From assembly GCA_948472605.1 (NCBI GenBank), contig CAOKUH010000020.1, positions 1-16,693 on the forward strand: a stretch of DNA of 16,693 nt, given 5' to 3'. Below are positions 7,567 through 15,253 of the stretch, piece by piece. Both the position numbers and the translations under genes were made by a program. Within the stretch, counting starts at the first letter, position 1, and each line of letters opens with the position of its first letter. The DNA is from an uncultured Mycoplasmatota bacterium. Lineage in GTDB: Bacteria > Bacillota_I > Bacilli_A > RF39 > UBA660. The notes under the pieces are model-generated. The model saw only the letters and a program-made list of their open reading frames with translations, was not told the origin of the DNA and made no database searches.

Positions 7567-8286
7567 ATGAAAGATAGTAAATTAGAAATGTTAAAAAAAT
7601 ATATAAATGAAGCTAAAAATATTGTTTTTTTTGGAGGAGCGGGAGTATCAACTGAAAGTGGTATAAAAGATTTTAGAAGTAGTGATGGACTTTTTTTTGA
7701 AAAGTCAAAATTTTCTCCTGAAAAAATATTAAGTCATAGTTTTTTTAAAAGCAATCCCCAAGAATTTTATAGATTTTATAGAGAAAAATTGAATTCATTA
7801 ACTATACAACCTAATATTACGCATTATAAATTAACTGAACTAGAAAATTTAGGAAAATTAAAGGCAATAATAACTCAAAATATAGATGATTTACATACAA
7901 AAGCAGGAAGTAAAAATGTTTTAGAATTGCATGGAAGTATTAAAAGAAATTATTGTCTTAATTGCAATAAGGCTTACGATGCTAATTACGTTTTTAAAAG
8001 CAGTGATATACCTAAATGTAGTTGTGGGGGAATTATTAAACCTGACGTTGTTTTATATGAAGAGGCCTTAGATGTTGATGTGCTTACCAAAGCAATTGAA
8101 AGTATAAATTCTGCTGATTTATTAATTGTAGCAGGAACTAGTTTAACTGTTTATCCCGCAAGTAATTTACTAAGTTTTTTCAAAGGAAAACACTTAGTAT
8201 TAATAAATCGTGATTTAACTAGTTATGATGGTATGGCTGATTTAGTTATACATGAAAACTTAAGTAAAATATTCAAATATTTATAG
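7567..8286 (+). CDS. cobB: NAD-dependent protein deacylase, sirtuin family
   Basis: This 239-residue cytoplasmic enzyme removes acyl groups from protein lysines, consuming NAD and giving nicotinamide and O-acyl-ADP-ribose. The NAD-binding motif GGAGVSTESGIKDFRS begins at G23; TQNIDDLH (Q104, N105, D107) and catalytic H122 in ELHGSI are present. The structural zinc site is C130-X2-C133 and C151-X1-C153; the CxC second half is found in other Firmicutes sirtuins of this kind. GTSLTVYPAS near residue 191 binds NAD. Length is typical of bacterial CobB/SrtN. It has its own promoter and is followed with no spacer by the nuclease gene, suggesting joint transcription. No acetyl-CoA synthetase or acuA-type partner is nearby. 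Confidence 0.95.
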   Translation: MKDSKLEMLKKYINEAKNIVFFGGAGVSTESGIKDFRSSDGLFFEKSKFSPEKILSHSFFKSNPQEFYRFYREKLNSLTIQPNITHYKLTELENLGKLKAIITQNIDDLHTKAGSKNVLELHGSIKRNYCLNCNKAYDANYVFKSSDIPKCSCGGIIKPDVVLYEEALDVDVLTKAIESINSADLLIVAGTSLTVYPASNLLSFFKGKHLVLINRDLTSYDGMADLVIHENLSKIFKYL

Positions 8287-8297
8287 TGAGGTTTAAA

Positions 8298-9023
8298 ATG
8301 GCAAGAAGAAAGAGAAAAAAAGATAATTCAAATTTAATCATTTCATTTTTAATTTTGATATGTTTATCTGGTTATATGTATTATTGGGGAATCGTAGATA
8401 GATTTGCCACCCCTAAAACATATAGCTTAGAACAAATACCTGAATATAGTGGTAGTAATTATATAATTATAAATAACAATAAACCTTTCTTTGAGGAAAA
8501 AGATTATCAAATCAATTCTTATGAACATTATAGTGAGTTAGATAATTTAGGTCGATGTGGATCTGCTATGGCTTTAATTGGTGTTGATTTAATGCCAACT
8601 AAAGAGCGAGGAAGTATTGGAATGATTAAACCTAGTGGATGGCATACTATAAAATATGATATTGTAGAAGGCAAATATTTATATAATAGGTGTCATTTAA
8701 TTGGTTATCAATTAACTGGGGAAAATGCTAATGAATTAAATTTAATAACTTGTACTAGACAAATGAATACTAAAGGAATGTTAGATTTTGAAAACAAAGT
8801 AGCAGAATATATTAGAGAAACGCACAATCATGTTTTATATCGAGTAACTCCTATTTTTTCAAATGATAATTTAATAGCTAGTGGTGTTTTAATGGAAGCT
8901 TATTCAATTGAAGATAATGGTAAAGGGATTGAATTTAATATTTATGTTTACAATGTTCAAGATGGAATAAAAATAGATTATTTAACTGGCGAGAGTATGT
9001 TAAGTGATGAAAAAAATGTATAA
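8298..9023 (+). CDS. Membrane-anchored DNA/RNA non-specific endonuclease (EndA/NUC1-like)
   Basis: I start this gene at ATG 8298 because TGAGG lies 6 bases before it; the in-frame GTG at 8286 overlaps that site and the sirtuin stop. The product is 241 residues. After a basic start (ARRKRKKDN) there is one hydrophobic helix at ~14-32, so it is probably anchored in the membrane with the nuclease outside. The active-site segment is YNRCHLIGYQLTGENANE with H133; NRCH replaces the DRGH of classical Serratia/EndA nucleases, as in a known Firmicutes branch. NLITCTRQMN and HVLYRVTPIF follow in family order. Family members degrade extracellular DNA for uptake or nutrition. Co-transcribed with cobB by position only; no functional link is known. 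Confidence 0.9.
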   Translation: MARRKRKKDNSNLIISFLILICLSGYMYYWGIVDRFATPKTYSLEQIPEYSGSNYIIINNNKPFFEEKDYQINSYEHYSELDNLGRCGSAMALIGVDLMPTKERGSIGMIKPSGWHTIKYDIVEGKYLYNRCHLIGYQLTGENANELNLITCTRQMNTKGMLDFENKVAEYIRETHNHVLYRVTPIFSNDNLIASGVLMEAYSIEDNGKGIEFNIYVYNVQDGIKIDYLTGESMLSDEKNV

Positions 9024-9053
9024 TTGACATAAAAATATTTATTATGCTAAACT
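9024..9053 (+). promoter_or_regulatory. Promoter of the GNAT-CorA-like gene pair
   Basis: A perfect TTGACA at 9024-9029 begins on the base after the nuclease stop codon. The -10 TAAACT at 9048-9053 has an extended TG at 9045-9046 and an 18-base spacer. No terminator separates it from the nuclease gene. Confidence 0.7.
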
Positions 9054-9079
9054 ATTTATAGTAGAGGAGAATTATAAAG

Positions 9080-9520
9080 ATGGATATAGATGTAAGGTTT
9101 TCTTTAGCAGATACCACAAAAATAAAGGAAATTGTTAGTTTATGTAATGAATGTTTTGATGAACAAACAGATTATGAAGAGGCCATAAAATTATTCGAAG
9201 AATATAAAGGAAGAAATCAAATTTATTTAATTGGAGAATATGAAGGGAAAATTATTGCACATACACGCATTCAAATAGTCCCAACTATATTTCAAGACAT
9301 GAATACATTTGCTATATTAAATCATGTTTGTGTAAAAAAAGAATTTAGAGGGCATCACATAGCAACAAAAATGCTCGAAGTTGTAAAAGAAGTTTGTAAA
9401 AATCATGATTGCACAAGTATAAAACTATGGAGTAGAAATTTTAGAGTTCCAGCTCATACTTGTTATAAAAATTTTGGTTTTATAGCAGATGATGCTACAT
9501 TTTTTAATTTAGATATTTAA
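9080..9520 (+). CDS. GNAT family N-acetyltransferase
   Basis: This 146-residue single-domain protein starts at ATG after AGAGGAG. The fold is visible from the central strand AILNHVCVKKEFRGHHIATKMLEVV: the RGHHIA turn is the acetyl-CoA pyrophosphate loop (Q/R-x-x-G-x-G/A) at about residue 93. The C-terminal half SIKLWSRNFRVPAHTCYKNFGF has the usual Y-x-x-x-GF element. The acceptor substrate cannot be told. It is followed after 15 bases by an unrecognised membrane protein gene with its own AAGGAG site, so the two are a transcription unit. Confidence 0.9.
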   Translation: MDIDVRFSLADTTKIKEIVSLCNECFDEQTDYEEAIKLFEEYKGRNQIYLIGEYEGKIIAHTRIQIVPTIFQDMNTFAILNHVCVKKEFRGHHIATKMLEVVKEVCKNHDCTSIKLWSRNFRVPAHTCYKNFGFIADDATFFNLDI

Positions 9521-9535
9521 AGGAGTTAGAAGTAA

Positions 9536-10723
9536 ATGAAGATTACTAATGTATATGTAGGTGGTTGGTTTCAAAGAACCATGCTTCAGTTAACTGAAAT
9601 TTATGACTTTTTGAGAGAATCTAAAAGCCATTTAGATTTGGATCAAGAAAAATTACAAAATTATCGCAAAGAACTTGCAATTGGTAAAATTGATTACGGA
9701 GTAAATGGAGAAGAATTTATAGAATTTACAACATCTTTTGATATTTCCGTTAAAATATTTGAAGATGGTTTAATAGTTTTAAATAATCGTAATGTAAGTG
9801 AAGATACTTTATTTGCAGATATTGATAAAGTAACAGATTATTATGAAAATAAGTTATCTCCAGCTTTTAGTTACTTATTTAGTCTAGGAGCTCCAGTTCC
9901 AAAAGAATTAGCTAATATTGCGACAGTTTATCCTTATTTTATTGTTTGTGATAAAGCTACCAAAAATAATATTGCTGATCTTTTAACTAGAACAGAAAAA
10001 CAAAAATATTTTGAATTTACAAATGAAAAATATGATGTTGTAAGAGGAGATAAATATTATTTTATTAATAATAAAAAACAATCTCTTGATAAAATTGAAA
10101 AATATATTGAGTCCCAAATTTTTATACGTGAATTTAAAGGACAACTACATAGATATTTAAATCTTCATCGCGTTATTTGGGAAAAAATTGATAAAGTTAA
10201 AGAAAATGCTAGTGTTAAAGGAGCAGATATTATATCGTTTAATACCAAACTAGAAGGTTATGCTAAAACAGTTAATTTAATAGATGGACGTATAAATCAA
10301 ATGGGAACTTATATTTCAACTAGGGAAAAAATATCTAAAAGTGATGAAGAACTTACCGAATTTTTAAAAATTTCTGGATATCGTTTTGAAACACTTAGAG
10401 ATACTTTATCTTATATTCAATATTTATGGGATATGACTCAAACTTATTTAAATTCAGCTCAAAAGTTATTTAATAATTTAAAAAGTGATGTAACTAGTAA
10501 GTCGATTAATAGTTTGACTATAGTTACTAGTATGAGTGCTGGAGCATCAATTATTAGCTTGATAACTAAGTCTGAACCAAAATTTACTATATTTGGTTTA
10601 TTATATTTCTTTATTTTGGCATTCCTTGGATGGGGTTCAACTAAGTTATTAAAATACATTTCTAAAAATCGTAAATATACAATAAAAGATGTATCTTTCG
10701 ATAAAAATATTGATGAGAAATAA
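9536..10723 (+). CDS. Unrecognised protein with CorA-like C-terminal two-helix architecture
   Basis: This is a 395-residue protein I cannot assign with certainty. Residues 1-180 are a mixed alpha/beta region including YGVNGEEFIEFTTSFDISV and DGLIVLNN. Residues ~190-320 are strongly helical and charged and likely form long coiled helices. Two hydrophobic helices follow at ~323-345 (beginning SINSLTIVTSMSAG) and ~353-373, and a basic tail. A soluble alpha/beta domain, a long helical stalk and two C-terminal helices is the layout of CorA/Mrs2 magnesium channels, and NSLTIVTSMS resembles the CorA first pore helix. However, the GMN motif that defines the CorA filter is missing. It could be a non-transporting CorA relative or an unrelated membrane-tethered protein. 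Co-transcribed with the GNAT gene and closed by a strong terminator. Confidence 0.65.
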   Translation: MKITNVYVGGWFQRTMLQLTEIYDFLRESKSHLDLDQEKLQNYRKELAIGKIDYGVNGEEFIEFTTSFDISVKIFEDGLIVLNNRNVSEDTLFADIDKVTDYYENKLSPAFSYLFSLGAPVPKELANIATVYPYFIVCDKATKNNIADLLTRTEKQKYFEFTNEKYDVVRGDKYYFINNKKQSLDKIEKYIESQIFIREFKGQLHRYLNLHRVIWEKIDKVKENASVKGADIISFNTKLEGYAKTVNLIDGRINQMGTYISTREKISKSDEELTEFLKISGYRFETLRDTLSYIQYLWDMTQTYLNSAQKLFNNLKSDVTSKSINSLTIVTSMSAGASIISLITKSEPKFTIFGLLYFFILAFLGWGSTKLLKYISKNRKYTIKDVSFDKNIDEK

Positions 10724-10765
10724 AATAATATAAGTATTTTAAAAAAACTTCTACTTTAATATAGA

Positions 10766-10797
10766 AAATATCATGAAATAGAAATGATATTTTTTTT
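10766..10797 (+). terminator. Terminator after the CorA-like gene
   Basis: AAATATCAT (10766-10774) pairs perfectly with ATGATATTT (10784-10792), followed by T bases to 10797. It could also serve the minus-strand remnant ending at 10810, though the T-tract on that side is weaker. Confidence 0.8.
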
Positions 10798-10809
10798 GAT
10801 TATGTTTAA

Positions 10810-11103
10810 TTATTTAAATTCTTGAGTAGTTTGATCAATTCCAATTCTAGATTCAACTAAAATTTTTTTATAATCATCTTGGGCATTTTCAGCACAATAA
10901 TAGTATTTTGTCCTTCTACATTTTTTAGAATTTGGACAAGCATTACAAACAAATGGTGCCTTTTCTATTTTCTCACATTTACCAGGGAATCCGTTAAAGT
11001 AGTTTCCTTTTTCTTTGTATCTAGTATTAACACCTTTATTAATTTCTTTGCTAAATGATTTTCCTTCATTTAAGTATTTTTCAATTTTGGATATAGTTGC
11101 CAT
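10810..11103 (-). pseudogene. Truncated IS30-family-like transposase N-terminus (97 residues)
   Basis: The best start is the ATG at 11103 (MATISKIEKYLNEGKSF), which has GGAAGGA upstream; the open frame back to 11232 lacks support. The start matches the first helix of an IS30-type helix-turn-helix. The middle, CEKIEKAPFVCNACPNSKKC followed by RRTKYYYCAENAQDDYKKIL and VESRIGIDQTTQEFK, matches the cysteine-rich segment and following helix of IS30 transposases (compare VCNGC..., YDAK.A...Y, LSESR.GID). The rest of the helix-turn-helix between them looks deleted, and the protein stops where the family continues into LDxLISPLIKKGQS and the DDE catalytic domain. The sequence after the stop gives no catalytic motifs in any frame I tried. 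It cannot transpose. It still has a promoter and start site, so a small zinc protein could be made. Confidence 0.6.
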
Positions 11104-11145
11104 AATATCATTCCTTCCTAAAGTAGGGCAATATATCAATGGTAT

Positions 11146-11154
11146 ATTATAGCA
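11146..11154 (-). promoter_or_regulatory. Extended -10 promoter of the IS30 remnant
   Basis: On the minus strand TGC (11154-11152) is followed by a perfect TATAAT (11151-11146), about 43 bases before the ATG. No good -35 is visible, as is usual for extended -10 promoters. The spacer 11104-11315 holds this promoter and that of polA, back to back. Confidence 0.55.
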
Positions 11155-11230
11155 AAAAATGAAAGATGATGTTTGCAAGACTAAATTGAACATTTCTAAT
11201 TTTGCTGTTCCACTTAACTTTTCAATTAAC

Positions 11231-11273
11231 AAAAAAGAATTAGTACCTTAATTAAAAACAATAGTTCTTTTTT
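11231..11273. repeat. Inverted repeat next to the polA promoter
   Basis: AAAAAAGAATTA (11231-11242) pairs with TAGTTCTTTTTT (11262-11273) over 12 bases with one G-T pair; the loop is 19 bases. It has the shape of a terminator with U-tracts on both strands, but no plus-strand gene ends here, and its right arm enters the polA -35 region. It might be a remnant of the damaged insertion sequence or an insulator. Confidence 0.45.
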
Positions 11274-11276
11274 TTA

Positions 11277-11285
11277 TGTTATAAT
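11277..11285 (+). promoter_or_regulatory. Extended -10 promoter of the polA operon
   Basis: TGT (11277-11279) followed by a perfect TATAAT (11280-11285), 20 bases before the GTGGAGG ribosome binding site. The -35 is weak. Confidence 0.65.
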
Positions 11286-11315
11286 ATTTATATATAGTTA
11301 AAAGTGGAGGATGTA

Positions 11316-13901
11316 ATGAAGAAGTTAATATTAGTAGATGGAAATAATTTATTATTTAGAAGTTATTATGCAACAGCATATTCTGGAAATATAATGCGAA
11401 ATTCTAAAGGATTTCCGACAAATGCCATATATGGCTTTGTTTCTATGATAAATAAAATAATCACTGAAGAGGATCCTGAATATATTGCTGTTGCCTTTGA
11501 TATAGGCAAGAATTTTCGAGCTTTAAAATATGCTTTTTATAAAGATGGGAGAAAAGAAACGCCAAGTGATTTAATTAAACAATTTCCATATGCTAGAAAA
11601 ATACTTGAAGCAATGGGAATTAAGTATTTTGAACTTGCTCCATATGAAGCTGATGATATAATTGGAACATTCACAAAAATGGTTTTAGAAGATGATAACT
11701 TTAATGCAACAATTATTTCTAGTGATAGAGATTTATTGCAATTAATGAATGAACAAGTTGATATGAAATTATTAAAACAAAAAGGTCATGTACGTTATAA
11801 TCAATTTACTTTTTTTGCAGAATTTAATATTGAACCTATAAATGTTATAGACCTAAAAGCCTTAGCAGGAGATCAATCTGATAATATCCCTGGAGTAAAA
11901 GGTATTGGAGAAAAAACAGCTTTAAATTTATTATCTACTTATAAAACAATTGATAATCTTTATGAACATATCGATGAAATAAAAGGTAAAACGAAAGAAA
12001 AATTAGAAGAAGGTAGAGAACTTGCTTTTATTAGTAAAGAAATAGCAACTATTTATAAAGAAGTTCCTTTAGATATCAAAAATTTAGAAGATTTATTTTA
12101 TAAAAAAGATAATGAAATGTCATCTTCACTTTATAGCCTTTATGAAGAATTAGAATTTTACTCGCTTTTAAAAAATACTAGTAAAAAGGAAAACAAAATA
12201 GTCTTAGATAATGTTATTGAAGTTAAAAGTAAAGAAGATTTAAAACTCTTAGATGTAGCTTCAATTTATATTGAATTAGATAATCCTAATTATCATATTG
12301 GGGATATATTAGGGATAGGAATAACAGATAAATCCCATACTTATTATTTAAAAAAAGAAGTAATTAAGGAATGTCTTCCTTTACTTCAAAATAAAACATT
12401 ATACACTTTTGATCATAAGAAGAACATTATAGCTTTACACAAGTTAGGAATCGATAACTTAATTATAGAAGACGATTTAATGATATTAGCTTATTTGCTT
12501 AATTATAGTATCAAAGATGATATAGCTTATTTAATGAAACCTTTAGGATATGATGTTGATTTATATGAAGATACTATTCTGAAAAATAATTATGAGTTAG
12601 AAAAAGTGAAAAATGATCTTTTACTAAAAAGTAAATTTATATTTGAAAATATTACTAAATATAAAAATGATTTAGAGAAAGAAGAAATGTTAGATTTATA
12701 TAAAAACATTGAGATGCCTCTAATTAGAGTTTTAGCTGATATGGAAATAACTGGAGTAAAATTAGATAAAAATATTTTAGAAGAAATGAAAGAAGAGTTA
12801 AAAATTAAAATTGATAGGGTAAGTCATGAAATTTATAATATGGCAGGATGTGAATTTAATATCGCAAGTACTAAACAACTAGGGGAGATTTTATTTATAA
12901 AATTAGGTTTACCTGGAGGGGTTAAAACTACTAAAGGATATAAAACTGATGCTAAAGTAATGCATAAATTATTAGGAAGTCATCCTATTATTGAACGTGT
13001 TTTAGAATATCGTAATGTTACAAAAATATATTCAACCTATTTAGAAGGCTTAGAAAATTATATATATGATGATGGTCGAGTTCATACAATATTTAAGCAA
13101 ACTTTAACAAGAACAGGAAGACTTTCATCTATAGAACCAAATATTCAAAATATTCCAATAAGAGATGAAAGTGGAAGAAAAATAAGAAAAGCCTTTTTAC
13201 CAACAAATGATTGTTTTTTAAGTGCTGACTATTCGCAAATAGAACTTAGAATTTTAGCTCATATATCAAATTGTAAAGAACTAATTGATGCCTTTAATAG
13301 TGATGCAGATATTCATACTAAAGTTGCATCAGATATTTATGATGTACCCGAAATAGCTGTAACAAAAACTATGCGTTCAACAGCTAAAGCTGTAATATTT
13401 GGAATTGTTTATGGTATTAGTGGTTTTGGCTTAGGAGAAAATTTAGAAATAAGTCAAAAAGAAGCTAAACAATTTATTGAAAAATATTATGAATTGTATC
13501 CTGGGGTTAAGAGTTATATGAATGAAATTATTGCTAATGCTTATAAAGAGGGAGCAGTAAGAACTTTGTTTAATCGAAAAAGAGTAATAGATGAATTAAA
13601 TTCGGGTCAGTATATGGTCCGCCAAGCAGGAGAAAGAATAGCACTAAATACTCCAATTCAAGGAACAAGTGCTGATATAATAAAGAAAGCTATGATTGAC
13701 ATTTATAATGAATTTGAGCGATTGAATATCAAAAGTAAACTTGTTATACAAGTACATGATGAATTAATAATTGATTTAGTAGAAGATGAATTAGAAAAAG
13801 TAACAAATATTGTTAAAGATAAAATGATTAATGCCATAAAACTTTCAGTTCCTCTAAAAGTAAGCAGCGATTATGGCAAAGATTGGTATGAGACAAAATA
13901 A
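11316..13901 (+). CDS. polA: DNA polymerase I (5'-nuclease and polymerase, proofreading domain degenerate)
   Basis: Start is ATG 11316, five bases after GTGGAGG; the GTG at 11304 is part of that site. The 861-residue protein fills repair gaps and removes RNA primers. Residues 1-285: 5'-nuclease with LVDGNN, YEADDIIGT, SSDRDLLQL and the H3TH segment ALAGDQSDNIPGVKGIGEKT. Residues ~300-470: the 3'-5' exonuclease fold, but the DxE motif is replaced (IYIELDNPNY), so proofreading should be lost, as in many Firmicutes PolA enzymes. Residues ~480-861: polymerase with TGRLSSIEPNIQNIPIR, motif A DYSQIELR (D638, E643), O-helix R687, K691, F695 (Phe as in E. coli PolA) and Y699, and motif C VHDE (D815, E816). 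The next two genes follow closely, making a probable repair operon. Confidence 0.97.
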   Translation: MKKLILVDGNNLLFRSYYATAYSGNIMRNSKGFPTNAIYGFVSMINKIITEEDPEYIAVAFDIGKNFRALKYAFYKDGRKETPSDLIKQFPYARKILEAMGIKYFELAPYEADDIIGTFTKMVLEDDNFNATIISSDRDLLQLMNEQVDMKLLKQKGHVRYNQFTFFAEFNIEPINVIDLKALAGDQSDNIPGVKGIGEKTALNLLSTYKTIDNLYEHIDEIKGKTKEKLEEGRELAFISKEIATIYKEVPLDIKNLEDLFYKKDNEMSSSLYSLYEELEFYSLLKNTSKKENKIVLDNVIEVKSKEDLKLLDVASIYIELDNPNYHIGDILGIGITDKSHTYYLKKEVIKECLPLLQNKTLYTFDHKKNIIALHKLGIDNLIIEDDLMILAYLLNYSIKDDIAYLMKPLGYDVDLYEDTILKNNYELEKVKNDLLLKSKFIFENITKYKNDLEKEEMLDLYKNIEMPLIRVLADMEITGVKLDKNILEEMKEELKIKIDRVSHEIYNMAGCEFNIASTKQLGEILFIKLGLPGGVKTTKGYKTDAKVMHKLLGSHPIIERVLEYRNVTKIYSTYLEGLENYIYDDGRVHTIFKQTLTRTGRLSSIEPNIQNIPIRDESGRKIRKAFLPTNDCFLSADYSQIELRILAHISNCKELIDAFNSDADIHTKVASDIYDVPEIAVTKTMRSTAKAVIFGIVYGISGFGLGENLEISQKEAKQFIEKYYELYPGVKSYMNEIIANAYKEGAVRTLFNRKRVIDELNSGQYMVRQAGERIALNTPIQGTSADIIKKAMIDIYNEFERLNIKSKLVIQVHDELIIDLVEDELEKVTNIVKDKMINAIKLSVPLKVSSDYGKDWYETK

Positions 13902-13921
13902 TATACAAGTAGGTTTAATTG

Positions 13922-14398
13922 ATGAAAATATTATTAACAGGATTTAAGTCTATAAAAAATGGCTTAAATAGTTCTGAAACGCTAATAAATAGTATATTAG
14001 GTAATTATGATAAATTTTTGTTCACAAATGACTATTCTACTATAATTTATGAAATAGATGAATTATTGAAAGATAATAAATATGATTACATAATTATGTT
14101 TGGTCAAAAACCATTAATAAAAAATTTAAGAATAGAACTTATTTGTAAGAAGGAAAAAGAAATATTAAAAACAAATTTTAATATCGAAAAAATTGAAATA
14201 TATTTAAAAAAAAATAATATTGATTATAAACTAAGTGAAAATCCAGGAACATCTTATTGTAATTTTGTTTATTATAATATGCTCAAATATATAAAAACTA
14301 GAGGGTTTAGAGGGAAAGCAATTTTTGTTCATATTCCATTTTTAAATAACTTTAGGGAATACGATAGATTTGTTAATTTATTTTTAGAAGGGAAGTAA
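13922..14398 (+). CDS. C15 (pyroglutamyl peptidase I-like) family protein, short form
   Basis: I use ATG 13922 (158 residues); a TTG just before it is possible and the ribosome site is weak (AGTAGG). The N-terminus KILLTGFKSIKNGLNSSE matches the opening of pyrrolidone-carboxylate peptidase. All three catalytic positions can be placed: Glu in GQKPLIKNLRIELI (E72), Cys in NPGTSYCNFVYYNML (C113) and His in FVHIPFL (H137), matching the E-C-H triad of C15 enzymes. It is 40-55 residues shorter than usual (about 200-215), mostly between E72 and C113 and at the C-terminus, so substrate binding may differ. The authentic enzyme removes N-terminal pyroglutamate from peptides. It lies 20 bases after polA and 5 before mutM; I know of no link to DNA repair. 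Confidence 0.75.
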   Translation: MKILLTGFKSIKNGLNSSETLINSILGNYDKFLFTNDYSTIIYEIDELLKDNKYDYIIMFGQKPLIKNLRIELICKKEKEILKTNFNIEKIEIYLKKNNIDYKLSENPGTSYCNFVYYNMLKYIKTRGFRGKAIFVHIPFLNNFREYDRFVNLFLEGK

Positions 14399-14403
14399 GT
14401 TTT

Positions 14404-15222
14404 ATGCCAGAAATAGCAGAGGTAGAAACAGTAAGAAATACTTTAAAAAAACAAATATTAAATAAAAGAATAAAAAATGTAAAAATACTTTATGAAAGAA
14501 TGATAGAATCTAATGTTCAAGAATTTAAAGAAATATTGAAAAAAAACCAATTTATAGATATAAAAAGAAGAGGTAAATGGTTAATATTTGAATTAGAAAA
14601 TCATTATTTATTGAGTCATTTACGAATGGAAGGAAAATTTTTTCTTAAAAATAGCAATGAAAAAATAGAAAAACATGAGCATGTAATATTTACATTTCAA
14701 GATGAAACAGACTTAAGATATCATGATACTAGAAAATTTGGCCGAATGAATTTAATAAAAAAAGAAGAATTAAAAACCAATATAGCAATAAAAAAACAAG
14801 GATATGAACCAGGAGAGAAAGAATTAACTAGTGAATATCTTTTAGAAAAATTTAAAAATAAGAGTTTAGCTATTAAAACTTTACTTCTTGATCAGACAAT
14901 AATAAGTGGTCTTGGAAATATTTATGCTAATGAAGTTTTGTTTGCAGCAAAAATAAATCCTTTTAAAAAGGGTAGTGACATAACTAAAATTGAAGCGGAG
15001 AATATTGTAGAAAGTTCTGCTAAAATTATTAAAAGAGCGATGGAATTAGGTGGAACAACAATTAAAAGTTATACTTCTAGTTTAGGAGTGACTGGAAGAT
15101 TTCAAAATGAGTTAATGGTGCATAAAAGAAGCAAAGAAGAATGTAATGTTTGCAAATCTATTATTTTAAATGAAAAAATAAATGGAAGAAGTACTTATTA
15201 TTGTCCCAAATGTCAAAAATAA
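14404..15222 (+). CDS. mutM: Formamidopyrimidine-DNA glycosylase (Fpg)
   Basis: This 272-residue base-excision enzyme removes 8-oxoguanine and formamidopyrimidines and cuts the strand by beta,delta-elimination. The mature N-terminus after Met removal is PEIAEVETVRNTL, giving catalytic P2 and E3; K58 in RRGKWLIFEL is the conserved lysine. LSHLRMEGKF, HDTRKFGRM and TIISGLGNIYANEVLF are family landmarks. GGTTIKSYTSSLGVTGRFQNELMVHKR is the lesion-capping and helix region. A C-terminal zinc finger C247-X2-C250-X16-C267-X2-C270 is complete. Length matches E. coli Fpg (269). Position after polA is a sensible repair pairing; coaE, which often follows in Firmicutes, is not here, as tmcAL converges instead. 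Confidence 0.96.
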   Translation: MPEIAEVETVRNTLKKQILNKRIKNVKILYERMIESNVQEFKEILKKNQFIDIKRRGKWLIFELENHYLLSHLRMEGKFFLKNSNEKIEKHEHVIFTFQDETDLRYHDTRKFGRMNLIKKEELKTNIAIKKQGYEPGEKELTSEYLLEKFKNKSLAIKTLLLDQTIISGLGNIYANEVLFAAKINPFKKGSDITKIEAENIVESSAKIIKRAMELGGTTIKSYTSSLGVTGRFQNELMVHKRSKEECNVCKSIILNEKINGRSTYYCPKCQK

Positions 15223-15253
15223 AAAAAGCTTTTCGTAAAGTTAAAGCTTTTTT
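15222..15253. terminator. Bidirectional terminator shared by mutM and tmcAL
   Basis: AAAAAAGCTTT (15222-15232) pairs perfectly with AAAGCTTTTTT (15243-15253). It starts in the mutM stop codon and ends past the tmcAL stop (15241-15243), serving both convergent genes in an 18-base gap. Confidence 0.85.

Noticed and set aside
10459..10659. Minus-strand frame inside the CorA-like gene
   Set aside because: No ribosome site, and it mirrors the transmembrane-coding stretch.
11104..11232. Upstream extension of the IS30 remnant to ATG 11232
   Set aside because: It would span the consensus TATAAT promoter, and its residues do not resemble the transposase N-terminus; ATG 11103 has the ribosome site and the family-like start.
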